Shown here piece by piece: positions 9,861 to 40,882 of a stretch of 64,000 nt of DNA. How positions within the stretch are numbered: the stretch's first letter is position 1; every line of letters begins with the position of its first letter. The position numbers and the translations under genes were made by a program. Below the pieces are notes generated by a model. That model saw only the letters and a list, made by a program, of their open reading frames with translations, searched no databases and was not told where the DNA came from. The stretch covers positions 186,001 to 250,000 of the forward strand of contig NZ_NPFW01000002.1 of assembly GCF_002259405.1 (NCBI RefSeq), given 5' to 3'. Source of the DNA: Rhodococcus sp. 14-2483-1-2 (GTDB lineage: Bacteria; Actinomycetota; Actinomycetes; Mycobacteriales; Mycobacteriaceae).

Positions 9861-10715
9861 ATGACGATGTCCGAAGCGTCGGTGAACACGACCCGCGTGT
9901 CCAGCTTGACCTTCCCCGAACCCAACATGGTCCTGGGCGAAAGGTCTGTCCGCGCCCTCTGGACCCACAGTCTGATCCAGGCCAAGCGACTGTTGATGCG
10001 ATGGATGCGCGATCCGTCGACGATGATTCAGGCGTTGCTGTACCCCGCCTTGATGCTGGTCATGTTCCGTGTCGTGCTCGGAAACTCGATCTCCGCGGCC
10101 ACCGGAGCGCCGGCGATCTACGGCCAGGTGCCGATGATCGCTCTCGTCGGAGCGATGTTCGGATCGATCGTCAGTGCGGTCGGCCTCAAGGGCGAACGTA
10201 AGTCTGGTTTGTTGTCCCGGTTCTGGACGACACCGACGCATCGTGCCGCCGGTCTGCTGGGCAGGATGATCGCCGAAGCAGTTCGAGTGCTCGTCACCAC
10301 CATCGTCATCACCTGCGCCGGTGTCGCGATGGGGTTCCGATTCACCCAGGGAATTCCGGCCGGCATCTTGTTGATTCTGGTGCCGATCGTGTTCGGTATC
10401 GGGTTCGCGGTCATGGTGACATTCCTGGCCACCGTCGCGGGCGACGCACCCCTGGTCGAAGTCGTGTCGATCTTCGCCACGCTTCTGATGTTCTTCAACG
10501 CCGGCTTCGTACCCGTGCTGGCCTACCCACCATGGCTTCAACCGGTCGTCGCGGCACAGCCGATGTCGGTGGCGGTCGATGCGATGCGAAACCTGGCAAT
10601 GGGCGGTCCGGTCCTGACACCGGTGTTGCAGACTCTTGCGTGGTCGCTCGGAATGGCCGCGGTGTTTCTGATCCCGGCAATTCGCGGATACAAGAAGGCA
10701 TCGTCGGACGGCTGA
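9861..10715 (+). CDS. ABC-2 type transporter permease 2 (DrrC-like)
   Basis: A 284-residue paralogue of the preceding permease, 10 bases downstream. It begins with a ~45-residue cytoplasmic segment containing HSLIQAKRLLMRWMRDP, a usual ABC-2 feature, followed by about six membrane segments. It ends with the conserved FVPVLAYPPWLQPVVAAQPMSVAVDAMRNL region and a final helix. ATPase plus two dissimilar permeases is the DrrABC arrangement of exporters for lipids, polyketides and lipopeptides. Self-protection or export of the NRPS product is plausible from position alone. Confidence 0.9.
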   Translation: MTMSEASVNTTRVSSLTFPEPNMVLGERSVRALWTHSLIQAKRLLMRWMRDPSTMIQALLYPALMLVMFRVVLGNSISAATGAPAIYGQVPMIALVGAMFGSIVSAVGLKGERKSGLLSRFWTTPTHRAAGLLGRMIAEAVRVLVTTIVITCAGVAMGFRFTQGIPAGILLILVPIVFGIGFAVMVTFLATVAGDAPLVEVVSIFATLLMFFNAGFVPVLAYPPWLQPVVAAQPMSVAVDAMRNLAMGGPVLTPVLQTLAWSLGMAAVFLIPAIRGYKKASSDG

Positions 10716-10761
10716 TCGAAGTGGCTCCGGTCGACCCACGGCCCGGAACGGAGGTGACGTC

Positions 10762-11652
10762 GTGAACCATATGCACACCGCACATCCGTCGATCTCGGTG
10801 ATCATTCCTGTGGGCTCGCTGGATCCCCTGCTCGACGCACAGTTGCAGGCGTTGGCGGAGCAAGATGTCGACTGTCCGTTCGACGTGCTGATTTCGGACA
10901 ACGCCGGCGACGGACGAGTCAGCGATCACGTCGCTTCGCATCCCCTGCGGGATCGACTGCAGTTGACCTGCGTGGACGCGTCGCAGCAGGTCGGTGCGGC
11001 GCACGCACGCAATCGCGGTGCCGAGAGCGCCTCTGGCGATCTGTTGGCGTTCTGCGACTCGGACGATGTCGTGCACACGTCGTGGCTCACCACGCTCGTG
11101 CAGAAGGCGTCGTCGTTCGATGTCGTCGGCACTGCAGTCGAAACCGTCACGCTGAACAGCGCCCGGGCGTTGTCGTGGACGCCCACGACGGAGCCGGAGA
11201 AGCAGGGCCGCACCGATTTCCTGCCGTTCGCGATCGGCGCGAGTATGGCCTGCTGGGCGTCGGTGTACCGCGATCTCGGCGGCATGGACAATCGCTTCAG
11301 GGCGAGCCAGGATGTGGAGTTCAGCTGGCGCGCGCAACTCGCGGGTTACACCCTGGGATTCAGTGACGAGCCGGTCGTCGCGTATCGACTTCGCGCCGAG
11401 CTGCGCCCCATGTTGCGTCAGTCTTTTCGTCTGGGGTTCGGCTTCTCCAAGCTTCGCGGAATCTACCGGCCACAGGGGTGCCCGGCACTGAAAGTGCGCC
11501 GAGTCGCGTCCTGGTGGATGGCGCTGCTGCTGCGCAATCCCTTGTTGCCGACGTCGCTGACCGGGATGTCACGGGGCCACTGGCTCCGCGCGTTCGTGAT
11601 CCGAGTCGGCGAGCTTCGCGCAGGGATCAGGTACGGAGCCATCGGTTGGTGA
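10762..11652 (+). CDS. Glycosyltransferase family 2
   Basis: A 296-residue GT-A fold glycosyltransferase. The N terminus has the GT2 start (ISVIIPVGSLDPLLDAQLQAL), then VGAAHARNRGAESASGDLLAFCDSDD, where Asp99-Ser-Asp101-Asp102 is the metal/nucleotide-sugar DxD motif. Further on, GGMDNRFRASQDVEFSWRA supplies the ED-like acceptor motif. The GTG start at 10762 is preceded by a strong GGAGGT seven bases away; an ATG three codons later lacks this spacing. It follows the exporter genes by 46 bases. It could glycosylate the peptide made next door, or act on an envelope polymer; the sequence does not decide. Confidence 0.88.
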   Translation: MNHMHTAHPSISVIIPVGSLDPLLDAQLQALAEQDVDCPFDVLISDNAGDGRVSDHVASHPLRDRLQLTCVDASQQVGAAHARNRGAESASGDLLAFCDSDDVVHTSWLTTLVQKASSFDVVGTAVETVTLNSARALSWTPTTEPEKQGRTDFLPFAIGASMACWASVYRDLGGMDNRFRASQDVEFSWRAQLAGYTLGFSDEPVVAYRLRAELRPMLRQSFRLGFGFSKLRGIYRPQGCPALKVRRVASWWMALLLRNPLLPTSLTGMSRGHWLRAFVIRVGELRAGIRYGAIGW

Positions 11653-11799
11653 TGTGCACCACACGCGCTCGCCGACCGGCCTGCGTGGCGGGCACCCTTG
11701 ACCAGCACGCCTGTTACGTACGCGTGTCCGGCTGTTACGGTCGGTGACGCAGATGCTTGCGAACAGCGGCGGATCCACGCCCCAGACGAGATTGAGGCC
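11653..11799 (+). promoter_or_regulatory. Gap between glycosyltransferase and lipase with a short direct repeat
   Basis: The 147-base gap holds a direct repeat CTGTTACG at 11711-11718 and 11732-11739, 21 bases apart (two helical turns). A TTGACC lies at 11698-11703 but no -10 box sits at the right distance. The repeat may bind a regulator; the evidence is weak. Confidence 0.25.
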
Positions 11800-12735
11800 A
11801 TGCCGAAGAAGTTCACGAGAGTACTGCCCACAGCGATTGCTGTCGCGGTGGCCGGTGCCCTGTCCTTCACCGGGACGGGCACAGCGGTCGCTGCACCGTC
11901 GCCCACCGGCACCTCGGTGTCCGCCACGCCTACGCTCGAGGGTGCCAACGACTTCGGCTGCGTTCCCAGCGCGGCCCATCCCCGTCCGGTTGTGCTCGTC
12001 CACGGAACCAAGATGGATGCGTCCACGTGGAAGATCCTGGCACCGCAGTTGAAGAGCGAGGGCTACTGCGTCTTCGCCCCCAACTACGGCGGCGTCTCGC
12101 TCCTCCTCGACCCGGGCACGACCATCTGGGGCTCCGGCGACATCGCTGAGTCAGGCCGACAGATCGGCCGTTTCGTCGACGAAGTACTCGCGGCAACCGG
12201 TGCCGAGCAAGTCGACATGGTCGGCCATTCGCAGGGCGGCACCGCAACTCGGCAGTACATGAAGTTCGATGGCGGCACCGATGCGCAGGACCCAGCCCGC
12301 AACAAGGTGCACACGCTGGTCACCCTCGGTGCCACCAATCACGGCACGACCTTCGGTGGTCTGCAGCAACTCTCCGAATTGCTCACGTCGCTCGGTCTGC
12401 CCGGCGACGCACTCACCCCCCTGACATACAACATGGCGGGTGCACAGCAACTCGTCGGTTCGACGACGCTTACGAGCTTGAACGAGGGTGGAGACGTCGA
12501 ACCCGGGGTGGAGTACACCGTCATCGCCACGCGCAACGACACCGTCTCGACGCCGCCCGCGAACACCTTCCTCAAGTCCGGCGACCCGGCGATGGTGCAC
12601 AACGTCTGGGTTCAGGACGTGTGCCCCGCGGCGACGACGTCCCACGTCGGTCTCGTTGCCGATCCCGCTCCCCTGTACATGGTGAAGACCGCACTCGATC
12701 CCGAGTACGCAACCACCACGCCTGCACCCTGCTGA
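11800..12735 (+). CDS. Secreted triacylglycerol lipase/esterase (class 2 lipase family)
   Basis: A 311-residue exported alpha/beta hydrolase. The start at 11800 gives a clear signal peptide: MPKKFTR, a hydrophobic core (AIAVAVAGALSFTGTG), and a likely cut after AVAA near residue 30. The mature part has the oxyanion segment PVVLVHGTKMDASTW, the nucleophile elbow GHSQGG with Ser144, an aspartate in RNDTV (Asp247) and a histidine in SHVG (His282), a complete triad in the usual order. It resembles the LipA/EstA group common in Rhodococcus and Streptomyces. It is monocistronic or the last gene of the plus-strand run, and is followed by a strong hairpin. Substrate is unknown. Confidence 0.88.
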   Translation: MPKKFTRVLPTAIAVAVAGALSFTGTGTAVAAPSPTGTSVSATPTLEGANDFGCVPSAAHPRPVVLVHGTKMDASTWKILAPQLKSEGYCVFAPNYGGVSLLLDPGTTIWGSGDIAESGRQIGRFVDEVLAATGAEQVDMVGHSQGGTATRQYMKFDGGTDAQDPARNKVHTLVTLGATNHGTTFGGLQQLSELLTSLGLPGDALTPLTYNMAGAQQLVGSTTLTSLNEGGDVEPGVEYTVIATRNDTVSTPPANTFLKSGDPAMVHNVWVQDVCPAATTSHVGLVADPAPLYMVKTALDPEYATTTPAPC

Positions 12736-12750
12736 GCGTTTCTCCACACG

Positions 12751-12799
12751 CAACGACAAGGGCCTCACGACACGGTGTCGTGAGGCCTTCGTCGTTGCC
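12751..12799. terminator. Long hairpin between convergent genes, probable bidirectional terminator
   Basis: GGCCTCACGACAC (12761-12773) pairs with GTGTCGTGAGGCC (12775-12787). The stem continues outward with CAACGAC (12751-12757) against GTCGTTG (12791-12797), with a small bulge between. It sits between the lipase stop (12735) and the NRPS-3 stop (12807), so it can end both transcripts. No T-run is evident, as is common in actinobacteria. Confidence 0.8.
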
Positions 12800-12806
12800 G
12801 AGCGGC

Positions 12807-13569
12807 CTACCGGCGCAATTCCGCGTCCAGCACGGGCCCGATCTCGGTCGATGCCGGCGACGACGCCATCTGCCAGTGCGTCGCATGGACCGGAACGACC
12901 GTCACGCCCTCGCTCAGCGCACCGTGCCACGTCGCCGCCGCCACGTTGCCCGTGGGATCGTCGGTGACCGATGCGAACAGCAGCGCCCGACCCGTGAAGG
13001 TCTGCGGCACATAAGTTTCGATGAGCTCTGCCGATCGTGCGATGCCGTCGAGTATCCCGGAGACCCGTTCGCGGGAAATCGAGTCGAAGGGTGCGGGCAT
13101 CGACTTCAACAGTTCGGCCACGGAGTCGACCGTGAGTTCACCGATCTCGGGGTGATCGTCCGTACCGATACCCAGCCCGCCGAGAATTTCGTCCACCGAC
13201 ACCGGCCTGTCGACGAGGTGGTCCGATCCACCCGCAACGAACGAGTCCATCATGGCCAGCGTCGAGACCTCGTGGCCCTCACGTTGCAGTTGCACGGCCA
13301 TCGCATGCGCGATCAGTCCGCCCATGGACCACCCCAGCAGGTGATACGGGCCCGACGGTTGCACGGCGCGAATCTTGTCCACGAATACGGCAGCCCACTG
13401 CTCTATCGACTGCGGCACAGGTTCTGCACCGGACAGCGCGGGCGACTGCAATCCGTAGATCGGGCGGTCGTCGCCAATGTGCGGTGCCAGAGCGCCGAAG
13501 GCCCAGGACAGACCCACGATGGGGTGGACACAGAACAGCGGGGCCGAAGAACCACCTACCCGTAGAGGT
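12807..13569 (-). other. Thioesterase domain of NRPS-3
   Basis: C-terminal ~250 residues with [18 protein letters not shown], the GWSMGG nucleophile elbow (Ser1784, codon at 13326-13328), an acidic residue in AMMDSF and a catalytic-type His in HATHW. As the only TE in the assembly line it should release the finished peptide by hydrolysis or cyclisation. Confidence 0.9.
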
Positions 13570-16500
13570 ATGAGGACCTCGAGCCCGCTTGCTTCCGCTC
13601 CGCCGACTCCCGATGCCGTGGCAGCAGTGATTCGCGCCGCAAGCGAGGCGACGGACGCGTCCACGAACAACCAGTTCAGAGGAACAGACCGACCACCGAG
13701 GGCCCCCTTCAGCGCGGAGACCAACTTGACAGCCAGCAGAGAGTTGCCGCCGAGCGAGAAGAAGTCGTCATCGAGTCCCACACGTTCGACTCCCAGAACG
13801 TCCGCGAACACGCCGGCAACAGCTTCCTCCACCGGTGTCTGCGGGGCCCTGAACTCTCGGGTCTCGAACTCCGGAGCAGGCAGCGCACGACGATCCAACT
13901 TTCCTGCAGCGTTGAGAGGTAGAGCGTCGAGCACGACGAAGGCCGACGGAACCATGTACGACGGCAGCGCAGACACCGCCTCCGACCGCACCGCCTCGAC
14001 ATCGATGTCGGTGCCGGGAGTGGGAACCAGGTACGCCGCCAACGACTCACCGACCGCCGAGTGCGACACCACGACGACAGCCTGACTCACCGACGACCGC
14101 GCCGTCAGCGCAGTCTCGATCTCTCCCAACTCGATTCGCTGCCCACGGAACTTCACCTGAAAATCGGTGCGACCGATGTACTCGAGCCGATCGGAATCCA
14201 TCGACCACCGCACCAGGTCACCAGTTCGATACATCCGCGCCCCCGCATCGCCGAACGGGTTCGCCACGAACCGCTCCGCCGACAAGTCGGGCCGCGCAAC
14301 GTAACCCCGCGCCAACTGCACACCCGCCAAGTACAACTCCCCCGGCACGCCCGCCGGTACCGGATGCAACCGCGAATCCAGCACGTACACCGACGTGTTC
14401 CACTCCGACACACCGATGGAGACCGAACCGGCCCCCGATGCGGACAACGCCCCGTCCTCGGACACGTCGCGATAGGTGACACTCACCGCCGCCTCGGTCG
14501 GACCGTACAGGTTGTGCACCCGCGCATCCGATACGGCCCGCCAGGCATCGACGGTACCCGCGGGCAACGCCTCACCGATGACGAAAACATGTCGCAACGA
14601 CGAGATCGACTGCGCCGACACCGCTTCGACGAAGACCGTCAGCATCGACGGCACGAAGTCCGTCACGGTCACACCGTGCCGCGGGATATCGGCGGCGACC
14701 GCCTCGACGTCACGTTGCGCACCCGGGGCCGCAACGATCAACCGACCGCCGGTTCGCAGCGGCAGGAAGAAACCCCACAGCGAGACGTCGAACGTCGTGG
14801 CCGTCTTCTGCAGGTACACATCCGACGGATCGAGACCGTATTCCTGCGTCATCCACAACATCTGGTTGACGATGGCCCGGTGTTCGATCGCCACGCCCTT
14901 CGGACGACCGGTCGACCCGGACGTGAACAGCACGTACGCCAGGTCGTCCCCGGAGGCGCGCGGAAACACCACCGACCCGGACGGCTCAGGCGGATCGGTG
15001 ATGTCGACGATCGGAATCGCTGTCCCCGTGACGAATTCGTCCCGTGCCGTCGACAACACGACAACCGGCGACGCCGTATCGAGAATGTAGTCGTTGCGCT
15101 CGGCCGGCTGATCCGGATCCACCGGCACATAGGCCGCACCGGATCGAAGCACGGCATACATGCCGACCACCAGCTCGACCGACCGCCGCATCGCCAACCC
15201 CACCAACACACCCGGCCCGGCACCACGTTCCTGCAACAACGACGCAGTCGCATCCACCCGGTCCGAGAACTGCCGATACGTCAACGATTGTTCACCGAAC
15301 ACCAATGCCACCGCATCCGGCGAATCGACCACCGTGCGGTCGAAACCATCCAACAACACCTCGCCCGAATCGACAGCCACTGTGCTGCCGTTCCCCCGCG
15401 ACGAGAGTTGTTCACGCTCATCCGGATCGAGAACGTCGATGTCACCGACCACGACATCCGGACTAGCGGTCACCGCCTCGAGAACAGCGACCAACCGCCG
15501 CCCGAACGACGCCACCGTCGCCTCGTCGAACAGATCCGTCGCGTACATGAGCTCGCCGGCCAGACCTGCGCCGTCTCCGAGTTCGGTGAGCGTCACCTGG
15601 AGATCGAACTTCGCCGAGGCCGCCCCGGACCCGAATGCCTCGACGCCGAGATCGGGGAGCTCGAACGATCCCTGGGAGAAGTTCTGGAAGAACAGCGCCA
15701 CCTGGACCAGCGGGTGCCGCCCTTGCGATCGCACCGGATCGAGTACCTCGACAAGACGCTCGAAGGGTACGTCCACATTGTCGAATGCCTCCAGGTCGGA
15801 GGTACGTACGGCAGCGAGTACTGCACCGAACGAGGCGTCTCGAGCGATCTGCGTTCGCAGGACCACCGTGTTGACGAACATGCCAACCAGGTCGTCCAAC
15901 CGTGCGTCGCCGCGGCCACCCACCGGTGCTCCCACGGCGATGTCGGACGTCCCGGACAACGTGGCCAGCAGCACCGCGAACGCTGCGTGCACCACCATGA
16001 ACGCGGTGGCGTCGTGCTCGCGTGCACAGTCGAGTACACGGGCGTGCAGTGCAGCGTCGATCTCGAACGCCGTCACCGCCCCCTGTCCCGATGCGACCCG
16101 CGGGCGCGGCCGGTCGGAGGGCAGATCCAACTGCTCGGGGAGGCCGTCGAGCGTGCGACGCCAATAGTCGATCTGCTTGCGGGCCAACGACTTCGGATCC
16201 GATTCGGAGCCGAGCATGTCGAGTTGCCAGAGTGTGTAGTCGACGTACTGGACCGGCAGCGGTGCCCACTGCGGTGCCGATCCGCCGTGCCGCGCGAGGT
16301 ACGCCGTCATGACGTCGCGGGACAGCGGGGCCATCGAGAGCCCGTCCGCCGAGATGTGGTGTGCAACGAAGGCCAGCACGTACTCCGGTGCTGCACCGGC
16401 GGGGTCCGTGATGTGGAACAGCCGGACACGAAACGGGATCTCGACGGTGACGTCGAATCCCCGGGTGAAGAACTGTGTGACCGCAGCGAGCGCGTCGTCA

Positions 16501-18677
16501 CGAGCGATGCGGACCACGTCCATCCCGACGTGCGTCTCGGCCTCGTCCCGCACCTGTTGGTACCCGACACCGTCGATCTCCGGGTACACGGTGCGCAACG
16601 ATTCGTGTCGACCGACCACGTCTCCCACGGCGGCCTGCAACGCGTCGACATCGAGTTCTCCGCGGAGCAATAGAGCGACCGGCACGTTGTTGAGGGCGGA
16701 GTCGGTGTCGAGGCGGTTGAGAAACCACATGCGCTGCTGTGCGGACGAGAGCGGGATGCGCTCGGGCCGCTGCCTCGACGTGTCGAGCGCAGCTCGAACC
16801 GGACCGTCCGCCGAATCGGCGGCCTGCGCCAAGGCCTCGACGGTGGAGGACTCGAACACCGAGCGCGCCGGAACATGGACGCCCAGAGCCGAACCCAATC
16901 GAGCCGCGAGCTGTGTGGCGATCAGGGAGTTACCCCCGAGCGCGAAGAAGTCGTCGTCCAGGCCGACACGTTCGACCCCGAGCAGCTCGACGAAGATATC
17001 GGCCACCACATGTTCGGTAGTGGTCGACGGGGACCGGAACTCCGCGGCCTCGAACACCGGTTCCGGCAGTGCGTCTCGGTCCAGCTTGCCGGTGGGAGTC
17101 AGCGGGATCGAATCGATCCGCGTGATCACCGAAGGCACCATGTGCGCAGGCAGACTCCGCCCGGCCTCGTCCAGCACCCGGTCCAGGTCGACGTCCGTCC
17201 CTGCCACCGGCAATACGTATGCTGCGAGAACGGTTGCGCCGGTGGGACTGCGGTGACCGAGAGTCACAGCGAAATCGACCCCGTCCTGCGCTGTGAGAAC
17301 GGCGTCGATTTCACCGAGTTCGATTCTGAAGCCTCGGATCTGGACCTGAAAGTCGTTGCGGCCCAGGTATTCGATGGCCCGTCCGGACGCCACCTCCCGC
17401 CAGCGCACCAGGTCACCGGTGCGGTACAGCCGACTCTGATCCGAGTTACCCTCGGCCGCATACGGATTGGCGACGAAACGCGCCGCGGTCAGCGCGAATC
17501 GTCGATGGTATCCCCGCGCAAGGCCGGCACCGGTCAGATACAGCTCCCCCGGCACCCCGGCGGGCACCTGCCGCAACCGGTCGTCGAGCACGTGGTAGCC
17601 CATGTCCTTGGTGGACGGCCCGAGCAGCACGGCTTCGCCCGCGTTCAACGGTGGCGAGATGTTGCACACCATCGACGCTTCGGTGGGGCCGTAGACGTTG
17701 TGGAAACGTCTGCCCGGTGCCCACTTCGACATCAGTTCCGAGGTGAAGGCCTCGCCGCCGATCGCGAGGACTCGCATGTCGGGCACCTCTGCCGGATCGA
17801 GTGAGGCCAGCGCTGCCGGGGTGATGAACGCATGGCTGACGCGGTGGTGGCGGAGCATGTCACCCAGATCGGAACCGCCGTATACACCGGGCGGGACGAT
17901 GACCATCGTCGAACCGGCGCCCACAGCCATCAGTAGCTCCAGCACGGACGCATCGAAGCTGGGGGACGCGAAATGCAGTGTGCGCGAATCGGAGTCCAGC
18001 CCGTAGATCTCGACCTGAGTGGAGGTCAGCGGTGCCAGCCCGGCGTGGGAGACGGCGACGCCCTTCGGCAGACCGGTCGAGCCGGAGGTGTAGATGACGT
18101 ACGCGAGCGTGGACGGGCGAATCGGTGCCCGTCGGTCGTCCGCCACGACGGGATCGTCGGACAACCCCTGGAGTGCACCTTCGGTGTCGGACGAGTCGAG
18201 GCTGATCCACGACACCGACGTCGGCATCGCCTCTTCGAATTGTGTTGCAGTGACACCCATTCGCACGCCGGAGTCGTTCACCATGTGCGTGATTCGGGCG
18301 GCCGGGTAGTTGGGGTCGATGGGCACGAATGCAGCACCGGTCTTCGCCACGGCCCACACGGCCGTGACAGATTCGATCGAACGGGTCAGTGCCAGTGCCA
18401 CGAAATCCTCGGGGCCGACCCCGCGTTCGATGAGCAACCGGGCCAGCCTGGACGACCGGGAGTCGATCTCTCGATAGGTGAGCGATCGGGTACCGAATTC
18501 CACCGCCGTGCCGTCCGGATTCTTCTCCACCGCCGCGGCGAGCAGGGTCGGCAGCGACACCGTACGAGCGGGTCGACTTCGGGTCGGCCGGGCGCGAGTG
18601 GGCCGGGGGCGACTCGGCCGTCCCCCCACTCGGCCACCCCACTCGGACGGTATACCGGTCGATCCATCCGAACTCAT
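12807..18677 (-). CDS. Non-ribosomal peptide synthetase NRPS-3 (A-T-C-A-T-TE), termination subunit
   Basis: A 1956-residue cytoplasmic synthetase that adds the last two residues and releases the peptide. Order: Arg/Pro-rich N terminus (residues ~14-38), A (~40-560), T with LGGNSL near 583, C from ~636 (HHISADG), A (~1105-1600), T near 1645, and a type I thioesterase from ~1706 with GWSMGG (Ser1784) and a late His (HATHWQM). It has no C domain in front of the first A; that C is at the end of NRPS-2. The ATG at 18677 follows GAGGAG by 11 bases; a TTG at 18686 has only two bases of spacing. It is the third gene of an apparent NRPS operon, 111 bases after NRPS-2. Confidence 0.95.
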   Translation of the reverse strand: MSSDGSTGIPSEWGGRVGGRPSRPRPTRARPTRSRPARTVSLPTLLAAAVEKNPDGTAVEFGTRSLTYREIDSRSSRLARLLIERGVGPEDFVALALTRSIESVTAVWAVAKTGAAFVPIDPNYPAARITHMVNDSGVRMGVTATQFEEAMPTSVSWISLDSSDTEGALQGLSDDPVVADDRRAPIRPSTLAYVIYTSGSTGLPKGVAVSHAGLAPLTSTQVEIYGLDSDSRTLHFASPSFDASVLELLMAVGAGSTMVIVPPGVYGGSDLGDMLRHHRVSHAFITPAALASLDPAEVPDMRVLAIGGEAFTSELMSKWAPGRRFHNVYGPTEASMVCNISPPLNAGEAVLLGPSTKDMGYHVLDDRLRQVPAGVPGELYLTGAGLARGYHRRFALTAARFVANPYAAEGNSDQSRLYRTGDLVRWREVASGRAIEYLGRNDFQVQIRGFRIELGEIDAVLTAQDGVDFAVTLGHRSPTGATVLAAYVLPVAGTDVDLDRVLDEAGRSLPAHMVPSVITRIDSIPLTPTGKLDRDALPEPVFEAAEFRSPSTTTEHVVADIFVELLGVERVGLDDDFFALGGNSLIATQLAARLGSALGVHVPARSVFESSTVEALAQAADSADGPVRAALDTSRQRPERIPLSSAQQRMWFLNRLDTDSALNNVPVALLLRGELDVDALQAAVGDVVGRHESLRTVYPEIDGVGYQQVRDEAETHVGMDVVRIARDDALAAVTQFFTRGFDVTVEIPFRVRLFHITDPAGAAPEYVLAFVAHHISADGLSMAPLSRDVMTAYLARHGGSAPQWAPLPVQYVDYTLWQLDMLGSESDPKSLARKQIDYWRRTLDGLPEQLDLPSDRPRPRVASGQGAVTAFEIDAALHARVLDCAREHDATAFMVVHAAFAVLLATLSGTSDIAVGAPVGGRGDARLDDLVGMFVNTVVLRTQIARDASFGAVLAAVRTSDLEAFDNVDVPFERLVEVLDPVRSQGRHPLVQVALFFQNFSQGSFELPDLGVEAFGSGAASAKFDLQVTLTELGDGAGLAGELMYATDLFDEATVASFGRRLVAVLEAVTASPDVVVGDIDVLDPDEREQLSSRGNGSTVAVDSGEVLLDGFDRTVVDSPDAVALVFGEQSLTYRQFSDRVDATASLLQERGAGPGVLVGLAMRRSVELVVGMYAVLRSGAAYVPVDPDQPAERNDYILDTASPVVVLSTARDEFVTGTAIPIVDITDPPEPSGSVVFPRASGDDLAYVLFTSGSTGRPKGVAIEHRAIVNQMLWMTQEYGLDPSDVYLQKTATTFDVSLWGFFLPLRTGGRLIVAAPGAQRDVEAVAADIPRHGVTVTDFVPSMLTVFVEAVSAQSISSLRHVFVIGEALPAGTVDAWRAVSDARVHNLYGPTEAAVSVTYRDVSEDGALSASGAGSVSIGVSEWNTSVYVLDSRLHPVPAGVPGELYLAGVQLARGYVARPDLSAERFVANPFGDAGARMYRTGDLVRWSMDSDRLEYIGRTDFQVKFRGQRIELGEIETALTARSSVSQAVVVVSHSAVGESLAAYLVPTPGTDIDVEAVRSEAVSALPSYMVPSAFVVLDALPLNAAGKLDRRALPAPEFETREFRAPQTPVEEAVAGVFADVLGVERVGLDDDFFSLGGNSLLAVKLVSALKGALGGRSVPLNWLFVDASVASLAARITAATASGVGGAEASGLEVLIPLRVGGSSAPLFCVHPIVGLSWAFGALAPHIGDDRPIYGLQSPALSGAEPVPQSIEQWAAVFVDKIRAVQPSGPYHLLGWSMGGLIAHAMAVQLQREGHEVSTLAMMDSFVAGGSDHLVDRPVSVDEILGGLGIGTDDHPEIGELTVDSVAELLKSMPAPFDSISRERVSGILDGIARSAELIETYVPQTFTGRALLFASVTDDPTGNVAAATWHGALSEGVTVVPVHATHWQMASSPASTEIGPVLDAELRR
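13570..16770 (-). other. NRPS module 14: C-A-T, pocket type Xa
   Basis: LCL-type C (HHISADG), A with [11 protein letters not shown] and pocket residues D-V-W-D-F-I-L-V-S-K, T with LGGNSL. The pocket is nearly the same as in modules 1 and 12. It resembles the Ser pocket except that His278 is Asp and Asp331 is Ser, so the substrate is not assigned. Confidence 0.8.
16771..18677 (-). other. NRPS module 13: A-T, pocket type Xf
   Basis: A with [11 protein letters not shown] and pocket residues D-A-L-F-A-G-V-M-V-K, which suggests a hydrophobic amino acid; T with LGGNSL. The A domain belongs to the same subtype as module 9 (shared VDFAVTLGH segment). Its partner C domain is at the end of NRPS-2. Confidence 0.75.
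18564..18638 (-). repeat. Arg/Pro-rich repeat in the N terminus of NRPS-3
   Basis: Residues ~14-38 read as repeats of RP(T/S)R (for example [14 protein letters not shown]), and the DNA contains a tandem CCCCACTCGG repeat. It is a basic, probably unstructured arm just before the first A domain and faces the end of NRPS-2. It may be a linker or half of a docking contact. Confidence 0.6.
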
Positions 18678-18715
18678 CTGATCCAAGACTCCTCACCAGT
18701 GTTGCCCCGCGCGTG

Positions 18716-18761
18716 GTCGTGGACGACGCGTCGGCCGATACGACCGTTCATCGTCCACGAC
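18716..18761. other. Perfect 11-bp inverted repeat between NRPS-2 and NRPS-3
   Basis: GTCGTGGACGA (18716-18726) and TCGTCCACGAC (18751-18761) are exact complements around a 24-base loop, inside the 111-base gap between two NRPS genes read in the same direction. No T-run follows on the minus strand. It could be an attenuator, an RNA-processing/stability hairpin, or a regulator site. Confidence 0.6.
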
Positions 18762-18788
18762 GCGGCGAGCGTTGCAGTTCGCCTCACC

Positions 18789-40544
<21,756 letters not shown>

Positions 40545-40597
40545 CTAACTTTTCCTCCTGATCGATCCACGTGCACAACCGGCGAGCTCGGTTCTCG

Positions 40598-40882
40598 TCA
40601 CGACGACGCGATCACCGACTCCGCCCGTTCGATCAACGATGCCAGAGCGGTGTTCAGCCCCTCAGCACCGAGGGCGGGCAAGATACCCGGAACCAGTGCC
40701 GACAGTGTGACCGTCACCAGAGCCTGCGGCTTCATAGCCGAGCCCATCGTTGCCGACATCTGTGCCAGTTTGGCGTGCAGAGCAGCGAAATCGATCGTCG
40801 TCGATTCGTGTTCGAGTGCCACCGCATCGGGTGCGACGTTCGCTGCCCGGGCAACCAGTTCGGGTAGATCGTCCACCGTCTT
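40598..40882 (-). other. A-domain N-terminal fragment at the C terminus of NRPS-1
   Basis: The last 94 residues (TVDDLPELVARAANVAPDAVAL ... TIDFAALHAKLAQM) follow the terminal C domain and resemble the opening of an A domain. They end without any core motif. They match the N-terminal fragment of NRPS-2: TV-DLP-LV, PD-VAL-H, AMG, ALV-V-LS and GL all line up. Confidence 0.8.

Noticed and set aside
18678..18686. TTG at 18686 as the NRPS-3 start
   Set aside because: Only two bases separate it from GAGGAG; the ATG at 18677 is better, although its 11-base spacing is long.
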